From DAOMNO01 sp035443885 (lineage in GTDB: Bacteria; Planctomycetota; Phycisphaerae; Phycisphaerales; SM1A02): a stretch of DNA of 64,000 nt. The DNA is taken from assembly GCA_035443885.1 (NCBI GenBank), contig DAOMNO010000004.1, positions 150,709-214,708 of the forward strand, written 5' to 3'. The translations under genes and the position numbers were made by a program. Of this stretch, positions 7,973 to 16,344 are shown in pieces; within the stretch, counting starts at the first letter, position 1, and each line of letters starts with the position of its first letter. Below the pieces are notes generated by a model. The model was not told the DNA's origin and did no database searches. It was given only the letters and a program-made list of their open reading frames with translations.

Positions 7973-9394
7973 ATGAGCGACCGTGATGAGAAATTAACCC
8001 TGCATGCGCAGGTTCTGGTTGTGGATGACGAGCCAGATCACGCTGAGGTCATGGCAGAGGCTCTGCGACGGCCCGGCCATGTCTGTACCATCGTCCACAG
8101 TCTGGCCGAGGCGCGCGAAGAACTCATTCACGGCAACTTTGATGTCATCGTAACCGACCTCGTGATGGAAAACGAGACCGCGGGACTTGATGTACTGCGG
8201 CTCGCCAAGGAGCATCAGATCGATGCGGAAACGATCATGGTGACCGCGCACGGCGACGTGCCGACGGCCAAGGCTGCATTACAGGGTGGAGCTTACGACT
8301 TCATCGAGAAACCGCTGGACCTTGATGTCTTCCGCAATCTGGTGAATCGCGCGGCGGAGACGGTGCGCTTGCGGCATCAGAACTCCAGTTTGCGCGGGCA
8401 AGTTGAAGCCGCTTACGGCTTTGAGGGCATCATCGGCGACTCACCCGCCATTCGGCAGGTCATCGCGATGATCAGACAGGTTGCGCCAAGCAATATTTCT
8501 GTGCTGATAACGGGTGAATCCGGCACCGGCAAAGAACTGATCGCCGCGGCGATCCATAAACATTCCCGCCGCGCTGGTAAGCGATACGTTACGTTCAACG
8601 CAGCGGGTCAAAGCGAGACCTTGCTTGAGGATCAGCTCTTCGGCCATGTTCGCGGGGCGTTCACGGGCGCAGAGCGAGACCGCGAAGGCGTATTCGAGTA
8701 TGCCGACGGCGGCACACTGTTTCTTGACGAGATCGGCGACATGCCGATCGCCATGCAGTCCAAGCTTTTGCGTGTGCTCGAAACAGGCGAAGTCGTTCGT
8801 CTGGGGGCCAATGATCCTCGCAAGACGGATGTTCGCTTCGTCAGTGCGACGAATCGAGACATGAGGCGGTCGATCAGCGAAGGGCAGTTCCGCGAAGATT
8901 TGTACTTCCGCATTCGCGGCGCGGAGATTCATGTTCCGCCGCTGCGCGAACGACGCGAGGACATTCCGAAGCTCGTCAATCATGCGCTCGGCCGTTTCGC
9001 CAAGGAGATGCAGAAGCCGATTCCGACGATAACCGAACCCGCCATGATGCGGTTGATCGCTTATCACTGGCCTGGCAACGTGCGTGAGCTGCTGAATGTC
9101 GTGCAGAAGATGGTGGTGATGAAGACGCCGACAGTCAGCGATCCGATATCGGCATCAAGTGTCCTTATTGACGTTCGCGATGTGCCTGAAGAGGTGCGAG
9201 AAAGCGGCAATGATGGGCTTGGCGGTTCAGGCGGCAGCGGATCCCTTGCAGGGATCGGACTTGATCGGTTGGAGAAGGAAGCGATCCGTCAGACATTGGC
9301 AATGACGGCAGGCAACCGTGAGCAGGCGGCGCAACTGCTTGGCATTGGCGAACGCACACTGTATCGCAAGCTCAAGGAATACGGTCTGAAATGA
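7973..9394 (+). CDS. NtrC-family sigma-54-dependent response regulator
   Basis: This 473-residue transcription activator has a receiver domain, AAA+ domain and Fis-type HTH. The receiver (about 12-128) has the acidic pair VDDEP, phospho-acceptor D62, T91 and K113. The AAA+ domain has Walker A GESGTGKE (181-188), the sigma-54-contacting GAFTGA loop (228-233) and Walker B DEIGD (252-256). The HTH is in the last 40 residues. After Walker A it has FNAAGQSETLLED where most homologues have a Cys in the NCAA stretch. No histidine kinase is adjacent, so the regulator is orphan here. The ATG at 7973 is chosen over a GTG at 7937 on domain boundaries. Confidence 0.93.
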   Translation: MSDRDEKLTLHAQVLVVDDEPDHAEVMAEALRRPGHVCTIVHSLAEAREELIHGNFDVIVTDLVMENETAGLDVLRLAKEHQIDAETIMVTAHGDVPTAKAALQGGAYDFIEKPLDLDVFRNLVNRAAETVRLRHQNSSLRGQVEAAYGFEGIIGDSPAIRQVIAMIRQVAPSNISVLITGESGTGKELIAAAIHKHSRRAGKRYVTFNAAGQSETLLEDQLFGHVRGAFTGAERDREGVFEYADGGTLFLDEIGDMPIAMQSKLLRVLETGEVVRLGANDPRKTDVRFVSATNRDMRRSISEGQFREDLYFRIRGAEIHVPPLRERREDIPKLVNHALGRFAKEMQKPIPTITEPAMMRLIAYHWPGNVRELLNVVQKMVVMKTPTVSDPISASSVLIDVRDVPEEVRESGNDGLGGSGGSGSLAGIGLDRLEKEAIRQTLAMTAGNREQAAQLLGIGERTLYRKLKEYGLK

Positions 9395-9402
9395 AGCGGT
9401 GC

Positions 9403-9975
9403 CTATCGTCCCTTCGGGGCTTCGCTGAGAACGATCTGAGTCTCAACGACTTGTGATTCGGACAATCGGCCTGTCGTGGGAGCGACGACAATTTTGACGC
9501 GGTTCTCTTGCTTGCCACCGGATGGCGCCAGGATGATCTCTGGTGACGCATTGAAGTCGACAAGACCACCGTGCGAGTTAAAGGCAAGGGTGTTTTGCAA
9601 CATGCCATCAAGTGTGAAGGTGATGCCCTGCGCACCAATCGCACGGCCAGCACCCAACGTAACGATATACGGATCATTTGTTCCGGCGCGGGTGATCGGT
9701 GTCAGTGGGTCGGCAGCATAGGCAAGCCAGTAGCGGCTATTGGCGGCATCAAAGCGAACAATCACCGGCTCCTTGGGCGAAGCGATTGTCATGGCTTGCG
9801 CAAGTTCGATATCAGCCATGATGACATTTGAAGCGGCCCGGATACGCAGTCGATCGTCGTCCGTGGTCTTCGGCAAAACAACGGCAACGAGAATGGCCAG
9901 TATGGAAACCGCGACCAGCAACTCAAAGAGCGTGAAGCCGTAACGGAGATCAAGATGTTTGCATGCGCGAATCAT
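9403..9975 (-). CDS. GspH/FimT-type pseudopilin
   Basis: This is a prepilin-type minor pseudopilin of a type II secretion or type IV pilus-like machine. The 190-residue product has a short basic leader ending in Gly before the processing site (YG/FTLFELLVAVSIL, about residues 12-26), with Glu at mature position 5, followed by a beta-rich globular domain. The ATG at 9975 places the leader at normal length. It is the last gene of a four-gene pseudopilin cluster on this strand (12795 to 9403), separated from the previous gene by 2 bp. Confidence 0.85.
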   Translation of the reverse strand: MIRACKHLDLRYGFTLFELLVAVSILAILVAVVLPKTTDDDRLRIRAASNVIMADIELAQAMTIASPKEPVIVRFDAANSRYWLAYAADPLTPITRAGTNDPYIVTLGAGRAIGAQGITFTLDGMLQNTLAFNSHGGLVDFNASPEIILAPSGGKQENRVKIVVAPTTGRLSESQVVETQIVLSEAPKGR

Positions 9976-9977
9976 GA

Positions 9978-11582
9978 TTACTGTTGCGGAGCGCCGCCTT
10001 CGATCGTTGGCATCTCGACACCCCATGCAATGATCTTGTAGTTGACCTTGCGAGGCCGGGGCGTGGGCTGATCGGCGGGCACAGACGTGTCGGCATCAAC
10101 GACCGTTCCGATGAGCAAATCGCCCACCTTCACTTCAAGACCCAGACTGTCTGCAAGGTTCGTCACTTCAGCCGTACTCAGTGAACCCAGTGTACGAATC
10201 TCCGTTTTCACATTGCCATCGGCTTCAAACAGCGGGCTTTGCGGATTTGTATAGCCGTTTCGTGTGTCGAGATTTGGATCGTAGTACAGACAAGCCGTGT
10301 TCTCGATCGAGACGGCTCTGAATGCGGCACGACCATAGAGCGCCGAGGAATGCGTCATACGGAACCCGGCATCGGGCGCGTACAGCGAACCCTTGATGGC
10401 CGATCGTTGGTCAAACAGCCAACGGGGGGAATCCGGGTTTGGAATGCCCCACAAGCGGACGCGCGATGTATTCATGTACGTGGCGCGGCCGGAAACATCG
10501 CGAGTGTAGTCAAGATCAGCGCGCTGCTCTCCAATAAAACCATTCGTTACCGTTACGTTGCCTCGTACGTATATCTCCAGAGTCGAGTTTGGCGTCAACT
10601 CGATGAATCCTTCATTGAGCACAAGATTGCCGAAGACGATCAACTTGGCATGGCCGTCAATGATGAGTTTGGACCGACCTGTGATGGTCAAGTCGCCGCG
10701 AATGGTGCGCGTGATATTGCCACGGAGGGTCAGTCGAGACGTGTTCTGCAACGTGCTGCTCGTGATGCGACGATTGGCAATGGTCACCACCTCGGACGCA
10801 TTGCTGATCACATATCCTCCTTCAAAAGTTCCGCTGGTATTATCACCAGGCGGGGGAGGCGCGGGCATCGGAATAATGCCGTTCACAGTTCGCGTGCGCT
10901 TCTGTTCTGTTGAGCCGACGAGAGATTCCGACGCATCTGTTGAATGGAAGATTGTGGTATCCACCATTGTTGCGTTATTGAGAACTTCAACGCTGAGCGC
11001 CGCCACAGCCTGACTGCCGACGGCGAGACGATAGCCCAGTTCGGTTGTGGGAGCCTGCGGCCATCGCGTCAAAGTCGAGTTGTTGGCTAAGCGAATCTGT
11101 TGTGCTCCGAAGATGGCGAATTCGGAGAGATCAACCGCGACCTGGCGCTTCTTCGGCGGCATCACTTCTGCCGCAGCAAGAGCGGTCTGCTGCACGCCGC
11201 CGGTGGTGGCTGTTACCTGCACATTGACATAGCGCGTATCAGCAGTGGGTGGCGTACCGGTTTCCACATCGACGACATCGATATCCACAGTGGCGCCAGC
11301 GATAGGGAAGTTGGTCAGCAGACGGCCGTTGGAGTGAAGTGTGCGCCAATCCGCTTCACTTTCCATGATGGCAACCGCAAGATCGACGCCGGATGCCGCT
11401 GCCCAGCGTGCTGCTGCAGCGCTCGCGACATTGTTGCCGACTGCTGCGGAGTTGTCTCGACTCGACAGATAGGCCATCCCCAGTATGGTCGCCGTTGCAA
11501 GACTGATAAGGACAAGCAGCATGGCAAGGCCTGCTCGGTGTACATGGCGAGAGCCAGAAAATGTGGGTTGAGTCATCAACAT
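9978..11582 (-). CDS. PilX/GspK-like large pseudopilin-type protein
   Basis: The 534-residue product starts with a short leader and a hydrophobic helix (RAGLAMLLVLISLATATIL, about 17-35), as in PilX- or GspK-type minor pilins. A helical stretch and a long region of short beta-repeats with many Asn, Thr and Gly follow (about 260-380), reminiscent of the beta-helical domain attached to some PilX-like proteins. The +5 Glu of classical pilins is missing, as is usual for GspK. I chose the ATG at 11582 with GGAAGGGA upstream. It probably caps or decorates the pseudopilus; the exact role is inferred from position. Confidence 0.72.
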   Translation of the reverse strand: MLMTQPTFSGSRHVHRAGLAMLLVLISLATATILGMAYLSSRDNSAAVGNNVASAAAARWAAASGVDLAVAIMESEADWRTLHSNGRLLTNFPIAGATVDIDVVDVETGTPPTADTRYVNVQVTATTGGVQQTALAAAEVMPPKKRQVAVDLSEFAIFGAQQIRLANNSTLTRWPQAPTTELGYRLAVGSQAVAALSVEVLNNATMVDTTIFHSTDASESLVGSTEQKRTRTVNGIIPMPAPPPPGDNTSGTFEGGYVISNASEVVTIANRRITSSTLQNTSRLTLRGNITRTIRGDLTITGRSKLIIDGHAKLIVFGNLVLNEGFIELTPNSTLEIYVRGNVTVTNGFIGEQRADLDYTRDVSGRATYMNTSRVRLWGIPNPDSPRWLFDQRSAIKGSLYAPDAGFRMTHSSALYGRAAFRAVSIENTACLYYDPNLDTRNGYTNPQSPLFEADGNVKTEIRTLGSLSTAEVTNLADSLGLEVKVGDLLIGTVVDADTSVPADQPTPRPRKVNYKIIAWGVEMPTIEGGAPQQ

Positions 11583-11600
11583 GAGCGTCCCTTCCACCTT

Positions 11601-12227
11601 TCAGTTCATCGGGCGGTAATGGTCTCGAATAACACCGGTGGCGAGCGTGACCACCTCGCCCGAATCGGAAGCAAAGCCCAGGCGATACGTGGCCTGACGT
11701 GCCTGTTGGGCTTGGGCATGATCCAAACTCAGTGAGACAGATTCGAGGCCATCAACCAGCGTGAAGCCTGCAACCCATCCCTTGGTCATATAGGTGTCGA
11801 GTAACGTCATCCAGTTCGTATTCGATGGATACTCGCCGTCTTCGAGGTCCTTCTCTATTTGCTCCCAGTCCGCGGGGAACGACACGAAGAAGACATTGAT
11901 GACACCCTGATTGCTGTCATAGATGAGCCAACGGACCTCTGTAGCATGCACCGTATCGCTCGCGCGCTGATCGTTGAACCACAGAATGAGATTCCCGGCA
12001 CCCGCCGCAAGGATGCAGCGACTTGGCAGAATGTACGCAGCAAGTCGTGCTTGTGCCGCGCTCGCTTGCACCATCGCAGCACGGCTGTCGCGATGTGTGA
12101 TGACACCCGCGGTTACCGCGCCGAGCATGGCTGCGATGGCTGCGCCAACCATAGCCGTAACGGCGAGCGCAAGAAGCAGCTCAAGGAGCGTCAGACCTCG
12201 AGGAGTTGATGTTGCGAATCGCTTCAT
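11601..12227 (-). CDS. GspJ-like pseudopilin
   Basis: The 208-residue product has a canonical type IV prepilin N-terminus: leader, then G/LTLLELLLALAVTAMVGAAI with Glu at mature position 5, and a globular C-terminal domain. The gene order I-like, J-like, K-like, H-like matches the minor-pseudopilin block of type II secretion operons. The ATG at 12227 is chosen because the leader is then 16 residues; upstream in-frame Mets add non-pilin sequence overlapping the previous gene. It starts 2 bp after the previous stop. Confidence 0.82.
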   Translation of the reverse strand: MKRFATSTPRGLTLLELLLALAVTAMVGAAIAAMLGAVTAGVITHRDSRAAMVQASAAQARLAAYILPSRCILAAGAGNLILWFNDQRASDTVHATEVRWLIYDSNQGVINVFFVSFPADWEQIEKDLEDGEYPSNTNWMTLLDTYMTKGWVAGFTLVDGLESVSLSLDHAQAQQARQATYRLGFASDSGEVVTLATGVIRDHYRPMN

Positions 12228-12228
12228 T

Positions 12229-12795
12229 TCAACGTCCTCCGAGTCCGATTCCGAGAAGACCGTCAAGAGAGTCCACCACGCCGTCAACAAGCGACTCAAT
12301 GAGGCCTGGATTGTCATCATCATCGGGCGGCAGTGTCTCCTCAGCAGGTTGCGGCACGAAGGCTCGAATCGTCGTCAATGTCTGATTCTGCACGTCAAAC
12401 GTGCGAACCGCGAGCGTGCGACCGAGAACCTTGACGCCAAGCCCCGGCATGACATGCATCGTGGTTGTTACCGACACTTCACGGCCGATATGGTTCATAT
12501 TGGCAGGCATGGGAGCGCCGGACCCGTCCGTCATCTCGCCGACCGGTTCAATCATGCCGTTCCAGTTGGCAAGGTTGGCATACGGCTGTCTGATGAGCCT
12601 TGACAGGAGTTCTTCAGCAGCCAATGTGCCGCAGATTTTCTGCTGTGCTTGAAATGCATGATGCTGGCCAGCGGTGACTGCGGTCATGATCGCCATGACC
12701 ACCGCAAGCAGAATGCCCGCAGCCATGAGCGACTCCAGCAGCGTAAAGCCGCGGCGGAGCATCTGGGTTCGGGTTGTCGCTCGGGGCATCAACAC
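12229..12795 (-). CDS. GspI-like pseudopilin
   Basis: The 188-residue product has a prepilin leader and G/FTLLESLMAAGILLAVVMAI (processing Gly, +5 Glu). A beta-rich domain and an acidic stretch (EETLPPDDDD) precede the C-terminus. A GTG start at 12795 has GGAG 8 nt upstream; the ATG at 12789 is the alternative and overlaps by 1 nt with the stop of a possible 67-residue gene upstream. No GspD, E, F, G or peptidase genes are in the window, so the rest of the machine must be elsewhere. Confidence 0.82.
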   Translation of the reverse strand: MLMPRATTRTQMLRRGFTLLESLMAAGILLAVVMAIMTAVTAGQHHAFQAQQKICGTLAAEELLSRLIRQPYANLANWNGMIEPVGEMTDGSGAPMPANMNHIGREVSVTTTMHVMPGLGVKVLGRTLAVRTFDVQNQTLTTIRAFVPQPAEETLPPDDDDNPGLIESLVDGVVDSLDGLLGIGLGGR

Positions 12796-12992
12796 GTGGG
12801 CGTCTCCGGTCCTGTCTGCACGCGAAGCACTATTCGTTGCATCAAATCATCGAATTCATCTGCTGCACGACCAAGCCATCTGCCCAGCTTGGACCGCGGT
12901 TGCCAAGACTGGCGCAGCGCAGGCGGAACAGTTAGCGCAGTTTCCGGCGGGGGGTCCGATACAACATGGTCGGGCTGGTGCATTGGCCGCAT
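12789..12992 (-). CDS. Possible small protein upstream of the pseudopilins
   Basis: This is a 67-residue frame with an ATG at 12992. Its TGA stop overlaps the downstream pilin-type ATG (12789) in a TGATG junction, which suggests coupling. It has no recognisable domain, no clear ribosome binding site and a Pro-rich N-terminal half. It could be a real small gene heading the cluster, or simply the open leader of the pseudopilin mRNA. Confidence 0.3.
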   Translation of the reverse strand: MRPMHQPDHVVSDPPPETALTVPPALRQSWQPRSKLGRWLGRAADEFDDLMQRIVLRVQTGPETPTC

Positions 12993-13012
12993 AGGGGCAA
13001 TAATGCTCGCAC

Positions 13013-14629
13013 ATGCCGTGGCTGCTTTATCGCTACATCCTGGGTGATCTGCTTCGCGTCTTCGCGCTCACGTCGGCCATTCTGGTCATCGTGATCGCCT
13101 TTGGCGCGACTCTCAAACCGCTGACGAGTGAGGGGGCGATTGGCGCTATGGACGCCATCAAATACATGGCGCTGGCCATTGTCCCCATGCTGCAGTTTGC
13201 GCTGCCCTTTGCTGCGGGTTTCGCATCCACGATGGTGCTGCATCGCATGGCAAACGACAATGAGATTCTTGCTGCTGCGGCCAGTGGCATCAGCTATCGC
13301 AAACTTCTTGCGCCGATTGTCCTTACGGGCGTTGTGCTCACGCTCGTCATGGTCGTGCTGATGAACTGGACCATTCCGCGATTCTGGGGAATGATGGAGC
13401 GAATCATCGCGGCGGACATCACACGAATATTTGAAAGCTCCATCAACAACGGCTCGGCGTTTCAGGTCGGCAACCTGCAGATTCACGCCGATTCCATGCG
13501 CGTCGTCGCCAACCCCAGTGATACGCAGGCGGACACGCGATTCATTCTCTTCGGGGTGACGGCGGCTGAACTCGACGACCATGGCCGCGTTGAAATGGAT
13601 GTAACGGCTCGTCAGGCCGTGGCGGATATCTACCGCTTTGACGATCAGACCTATGTGAAACTCATTCTGGCCGACGTGGTGGGCTACGACGGGGGGGCGG
13701 GACAACTCGCACGGAGCGAGTTCTTTGAGCCGCCGAATGCGATTCACATTCCCAGCGTGCTTCGCGACGAACTGCGAACAAAATCTCGCGATGATCTCCT
13801 GAAACTGCGTGAACAGCCAGATGGATATGGCCCGGTGATGGATGGGAAGGCTGCTATCGCGCGTGCGCTCGATCATGAACAGGTGGCGCAGCGATTGAGC
13901 AGCCGCCTTCGCGATCACGGTCAGGTGGAGATCGAGCAGGCCGCGCCCAGCCGAAGACGATACGTCATCAAAGCCGACCGAATGCGCGGGCCGGAACTGC
14001 TGCGCAGCAGCGGGCCGATTGAGGTGCTGCAGTATCACGGCACGATGGCGATGCGGCGCATCGTTGCTGAGCGTGCCTTGCTCACGCGCGCGTCAGACGC
14101 AGCAGACGAACTTCGCTTCACGCTCAACCTTGAACGGTGCGAAGTTACCGATCTGCAACATGATGGCATGGTCAATCGACGCGAGCGGCTTGTGGACCAG
14201 AACCTGCTGATCCCGGGCCTTCAGCTTGTGGACCTCTCCGCCATGACCAGTGCGGAACTCATTGAGCGCGGCCGGCAGGAGCGGGCAGGTTCCCCTGCGT
14301 GGCGTGCGGCGAATCAGCTTGAGGATCGCATTCAGGAACTTATCCAGGAGATTGATGCGAGACTCATGAAGCGACACGCCCAGTCGTTGACGACGCTGCT
14401 CCTGCTGACGCTCGGCGCTGTCTTCGCGATGTTGATGCGAGGCGGGTTACCTCTGGTTGTGTATGTCTGGGCCTTTGCGCCATCAGTGCTGACGCTGATT
14501 CTCGCTTCGGGGGGCGACAAGATGATGCGAGACGGCGATATTTACGCCGGGGCTGCGGTGATGTGGTCAGGCAACGCTGCCATGCTGCTGCTGCTCTTCG
14601 TTACGTATGCACGGTTGAGGAGAAACTGA
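13013..14629 (+). CDS. LptF/LptG-family permease with enlarged periplasmic region
   Basis: This is a YjgP/YjgQ-family integral membrane protein; in proteobacteria LptF and LptG form the inner-membrane channel that extracts LPS with ATPase LptB. The 538-residue product has three N-terminal membrane segments (about 12-32, 55-78 and 100-122), a long periplasmic jellyroll-type domain and three C-terminal segments (about 460-535). Relatives are usually 350-400 residues, so the periplasmic part carries about 150 extra residues (roughly 230-420). It is immediately followed by a second family member. The substrate may be LPS or another outer-envelope lipid. Confidence 0.85.
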   Translation: MPWLLYRYILGDLLRVFALTSAILVIVIAFGATLKPLTSEGAIGAMDAIKYMALAIVPMLQFALPFAAGFASTMVLHRMANDNEILAAAASGISYRKLLAPIVLTGVVLTLVMVVLMNWTIPRFWGMMERIIAADITRIFESSINNGSAFQVGNLQIHADSMRVVANPSDTQADTRFILFGVTAAELDDHGRVEMDVTARQAVADIYRFDDQTYVKLILADVVGYDGGAGQLARSEFFEPPNAIHIPSVLRDELRTKSRDDLLKLREQPDGYGPVMDGKAAIARALDHEQVAQRLSSRLRDHGQVEIEQAAPSRRRYVIKADRMRGPELLRSSGPIEVLQYHGTMAMRRIVAERALLTRASDAADELRFTLNLERCEVTDLQHDGMVNRRERLVDQNLLIPGLQLVDLSAMTSAELIERGRQERAGSPAWRAANQLEDRIQELIQEIDARLMKRHAQSLTTLLLLTLGAVFAMLMRGGLPLVVYVWAFAPSVLTLILASGGDKMMRDGDIYAGAAVMWSGNAAMLLLLFVTYARLRRN

Positions 14630-14630
14630 C

Positions 14631-15749
14631 GTGCTGCTCCTCGACCGATACATCCTCGCGAGGTTCTTCGCCAACTTCGTCATCCTCTTCATGCTGCTAT
14701 TTGTCTTCGCTGCAACAATCGATCTGATTCTCAATCTGGATAACTTCGTTGATGCCGCGCGCGATCGCATCAATGCAGAAGCGGCTCGTTCGATGTCACT
14801 CACGCTGCTCGCGCTGATCGCGGACTTTGAGCTGCCTCGCATTTTTCAGTTTTATGCCTACTTGCATGGACTTATTGCGGTGGGTGCGATGGCGTTTACC
14901 TTGGCGCAGATGCACCGCCACCGTGAGCTTGTCGCAGTGATGGCGTCGGGCACGAGTCTGTACCGCGTGGCCATGCCGTTCATCTTTGCGGTTTTCGTGC
15001 TCAGCGTGCTTCAGCTTGCGAATCAGGAACTGATGCTGCCGCGCGTGGCTCCGCTGCTGCTGCGAAGTCATGGGCAGATCGGGCAGAACACCGTCAACGA
15101 ATTTGAGATTCGGCTGACACCTGACAGTCGCGGCAACATTCTTCAATCGCCTTCCTTCGACCCCGCGCGGTCTCAACTTGATCGGCCAACGTTTCTTGAG
15201 CGAAATGACCGTGGTTTGACAACACGCCGAATCACGGCGGATCGCGCTGTTTGGGACGGCAGCGAAGGCGCGTGGCGGCTTATCAACGGGCAAGCGATCA
15301 GCCTGAGCGACGATCCTGATGACATCATCAATCCGCCGCCTGAGGCGGTGGAACTGTATCGCACGGACCTCAGTCCGCGCGTGCTGACTGTACGCAGGCA
15401 CAATGAATACGCTGCGATGCTCAGCCTTGTGCAGATTGCGGAAATGCTTGACAGCGGCGGTGGATCAGACCAGCGCGGCCTGCTTCGTTATCGATACTCG
15501 CGCTTTGCAACGGTGCTTGTCAATCTGCTGGTATTGGGTTTGACGCTGCCGCTCTTTCTCTTGCGCGAACCTGCGAATCTCATGCGTCAGGCGCTGATCT
15601 GCGCGGGTCTGAGCATTCCGGCGATGCTTGGTGCGGGCATCGGTATGCTTGTGGACTTGCCGGGCATCCCGCCCGCGGCGGGCGTCTTCCTTCCCGTACT
15701 GATCCTGCTCTTTGTGGCAGTCGTGCCATGGTCGTTCTTCAAGACATGA
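14631..15749 (+). CDS. LptF/LptG-family permease
   Basis: This is the second half of the predicted permease pair, 372 residues, a normal family length. Three N-terminal membrane segments are followed by a periplasmic domain and three C-terminal segments. The typical first helix and cytoplasmic-loop motif (ASGTSLYR, near residue 104) are visible. The start is a GTG at 14631, one base after the preceding stop, so the two are almost certainly co-translated and assemble as a heterodimer. The LptB ATPase is not in this window. Confidence 0.85.
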   Translation: MLLLDRYILARFFANFVILFMLLFVFAATIDLILNLDNFVDAARDRINAEAARSMSLTLLALIADFELPRIFQFYAYLHGLIAVGAMAFTLAQMHRHRELVAVMASGTSLYRVAMPFIFAVFVLSVLQLANQELMLPRVAPLLLRSHGQIGQNTVNEFEIRLTPDSRGNILQSPSFDPARSQLDRPTFLERNDRGLTTRRITADRAVWDGSEGAWRLINGQAISLSDDPDDIINPPPEAVELYRTDLSPRVLTVRRHNEYAAMLSLVQIAEMLDSGGGSDQRGLLRYRYSRFATVLVNLLVLGLTLPLFLLREPANLMRQALICAGLSIPAMLGAGIGMLVDLPGIPPAAGVFLPVLILLFVAVVPWSFFKT

Positions 15750-15892
15750 CCGTTATCGGCGTAGGTTCTGCCCGCACATTCCGCGTTACTCGCGCTGTCT
15801 GACCCGCAAATCGTCAAAACCGGCGGCCCTGCCAGCACCGCGAAATCTTAGATGGCATGTTCCCAGTAAGCATTCACACAGGGAGCTACGCC

Positions 15893-16147
15893 ATGAGGAA
15901 CCAGACCAATTATCAACATGACCGAGCAGGCAGCAGCGACGGCTTCTGGTCGAAGCTGGGGCAGATGCTCGGCCGCTCATCGACCGCAGACGCGGGCGAG
16001 CCGGTGTACGTGAAGGTCTGGGACGCGTACCGCGACACGTATCGGCGAGTGAACCTGCAGGATCGCAGCGATCCGCTGTGGTACGCAGCGAGTCAGATCG
16101 CGAAGATGCAGGATCAGCAAGGCGTCTCGCCTCGCTCAGCGGCATAA
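15893..16147 (+). CDS. Small protein of unknown function
   Basis: This is an 84-residue hydrophilic protein with no recognised domain. The N-terminal half is polar (Asn, Gln, Ser), and the C-terminal half contains a compact YVKVWDAYRDTYRRVNL stretch and a short helix. The ATG at 15893 has GGGAG 8 nt upstream (15881-15885), a good ribosome binding site, which favours a real gene. It overlaps by about 30 bp, tail to tail, with the convergent small membrane protein at 16114. Confidence 0.55.
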   Translation: MRNQTNYQHDRAGSSDGFWSKLGQMLGRSSTADAGEPVYVKVWDAYRDTYRRVNLQDRSDPLWYAASQIAKMQDQQGVSPRSAA

Positions 16148-16344
16148 AGCTCGCGTTCACAGCCAGATGACTTCATCAAGCTCAACATGCGCCATGCGGC
16201 TACGACGAATGTCGCTCCACCGATGGCATCGAACATGGTGCTGGTGATTCTGAATCTCCACCATGCAATCATGCCGCCAACGATGGCGCCGAGCAGCCCC
16301 AGAATGAAGTGGGGTCGTATGCCACTGAAAGTATCGCAATACAT
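16114..16344 (-). CDS. GlsB/YeaQ/YmgE-like small membrane protein
   Basis: The 76-residue product has two predicted membrane helices. The pattern FILGLLGAIVGGMIAWW followed by a GG-containing second helix ending in AWRML resembles the transglycosylase-associated (GlsB/YeaQ) family of small stress-linked membrane proteins, but the match is short. Its ATG shares one base with the stop of the upstream membrane protein (TGATG at 16342-16346), so translation is probably coupled. Function in this family is poorly known. Confidence 0.55.
   Translation of the reverse strand: MYCDTFSGIRPHFILGLLGAIVGGMIAWWRFRITSTMFDAIGGATFVVAAWRMLSLMKSSGCERELYAAERGETPC

Noticed and set aside
12932..14038. 368-codon minus-strand open frame inside the first LptF/G gene
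   Set aside because: It is an antisense shadow; its His/Arg-rich translation is typical of reverse-strand reading in GC-rich coding DNA.
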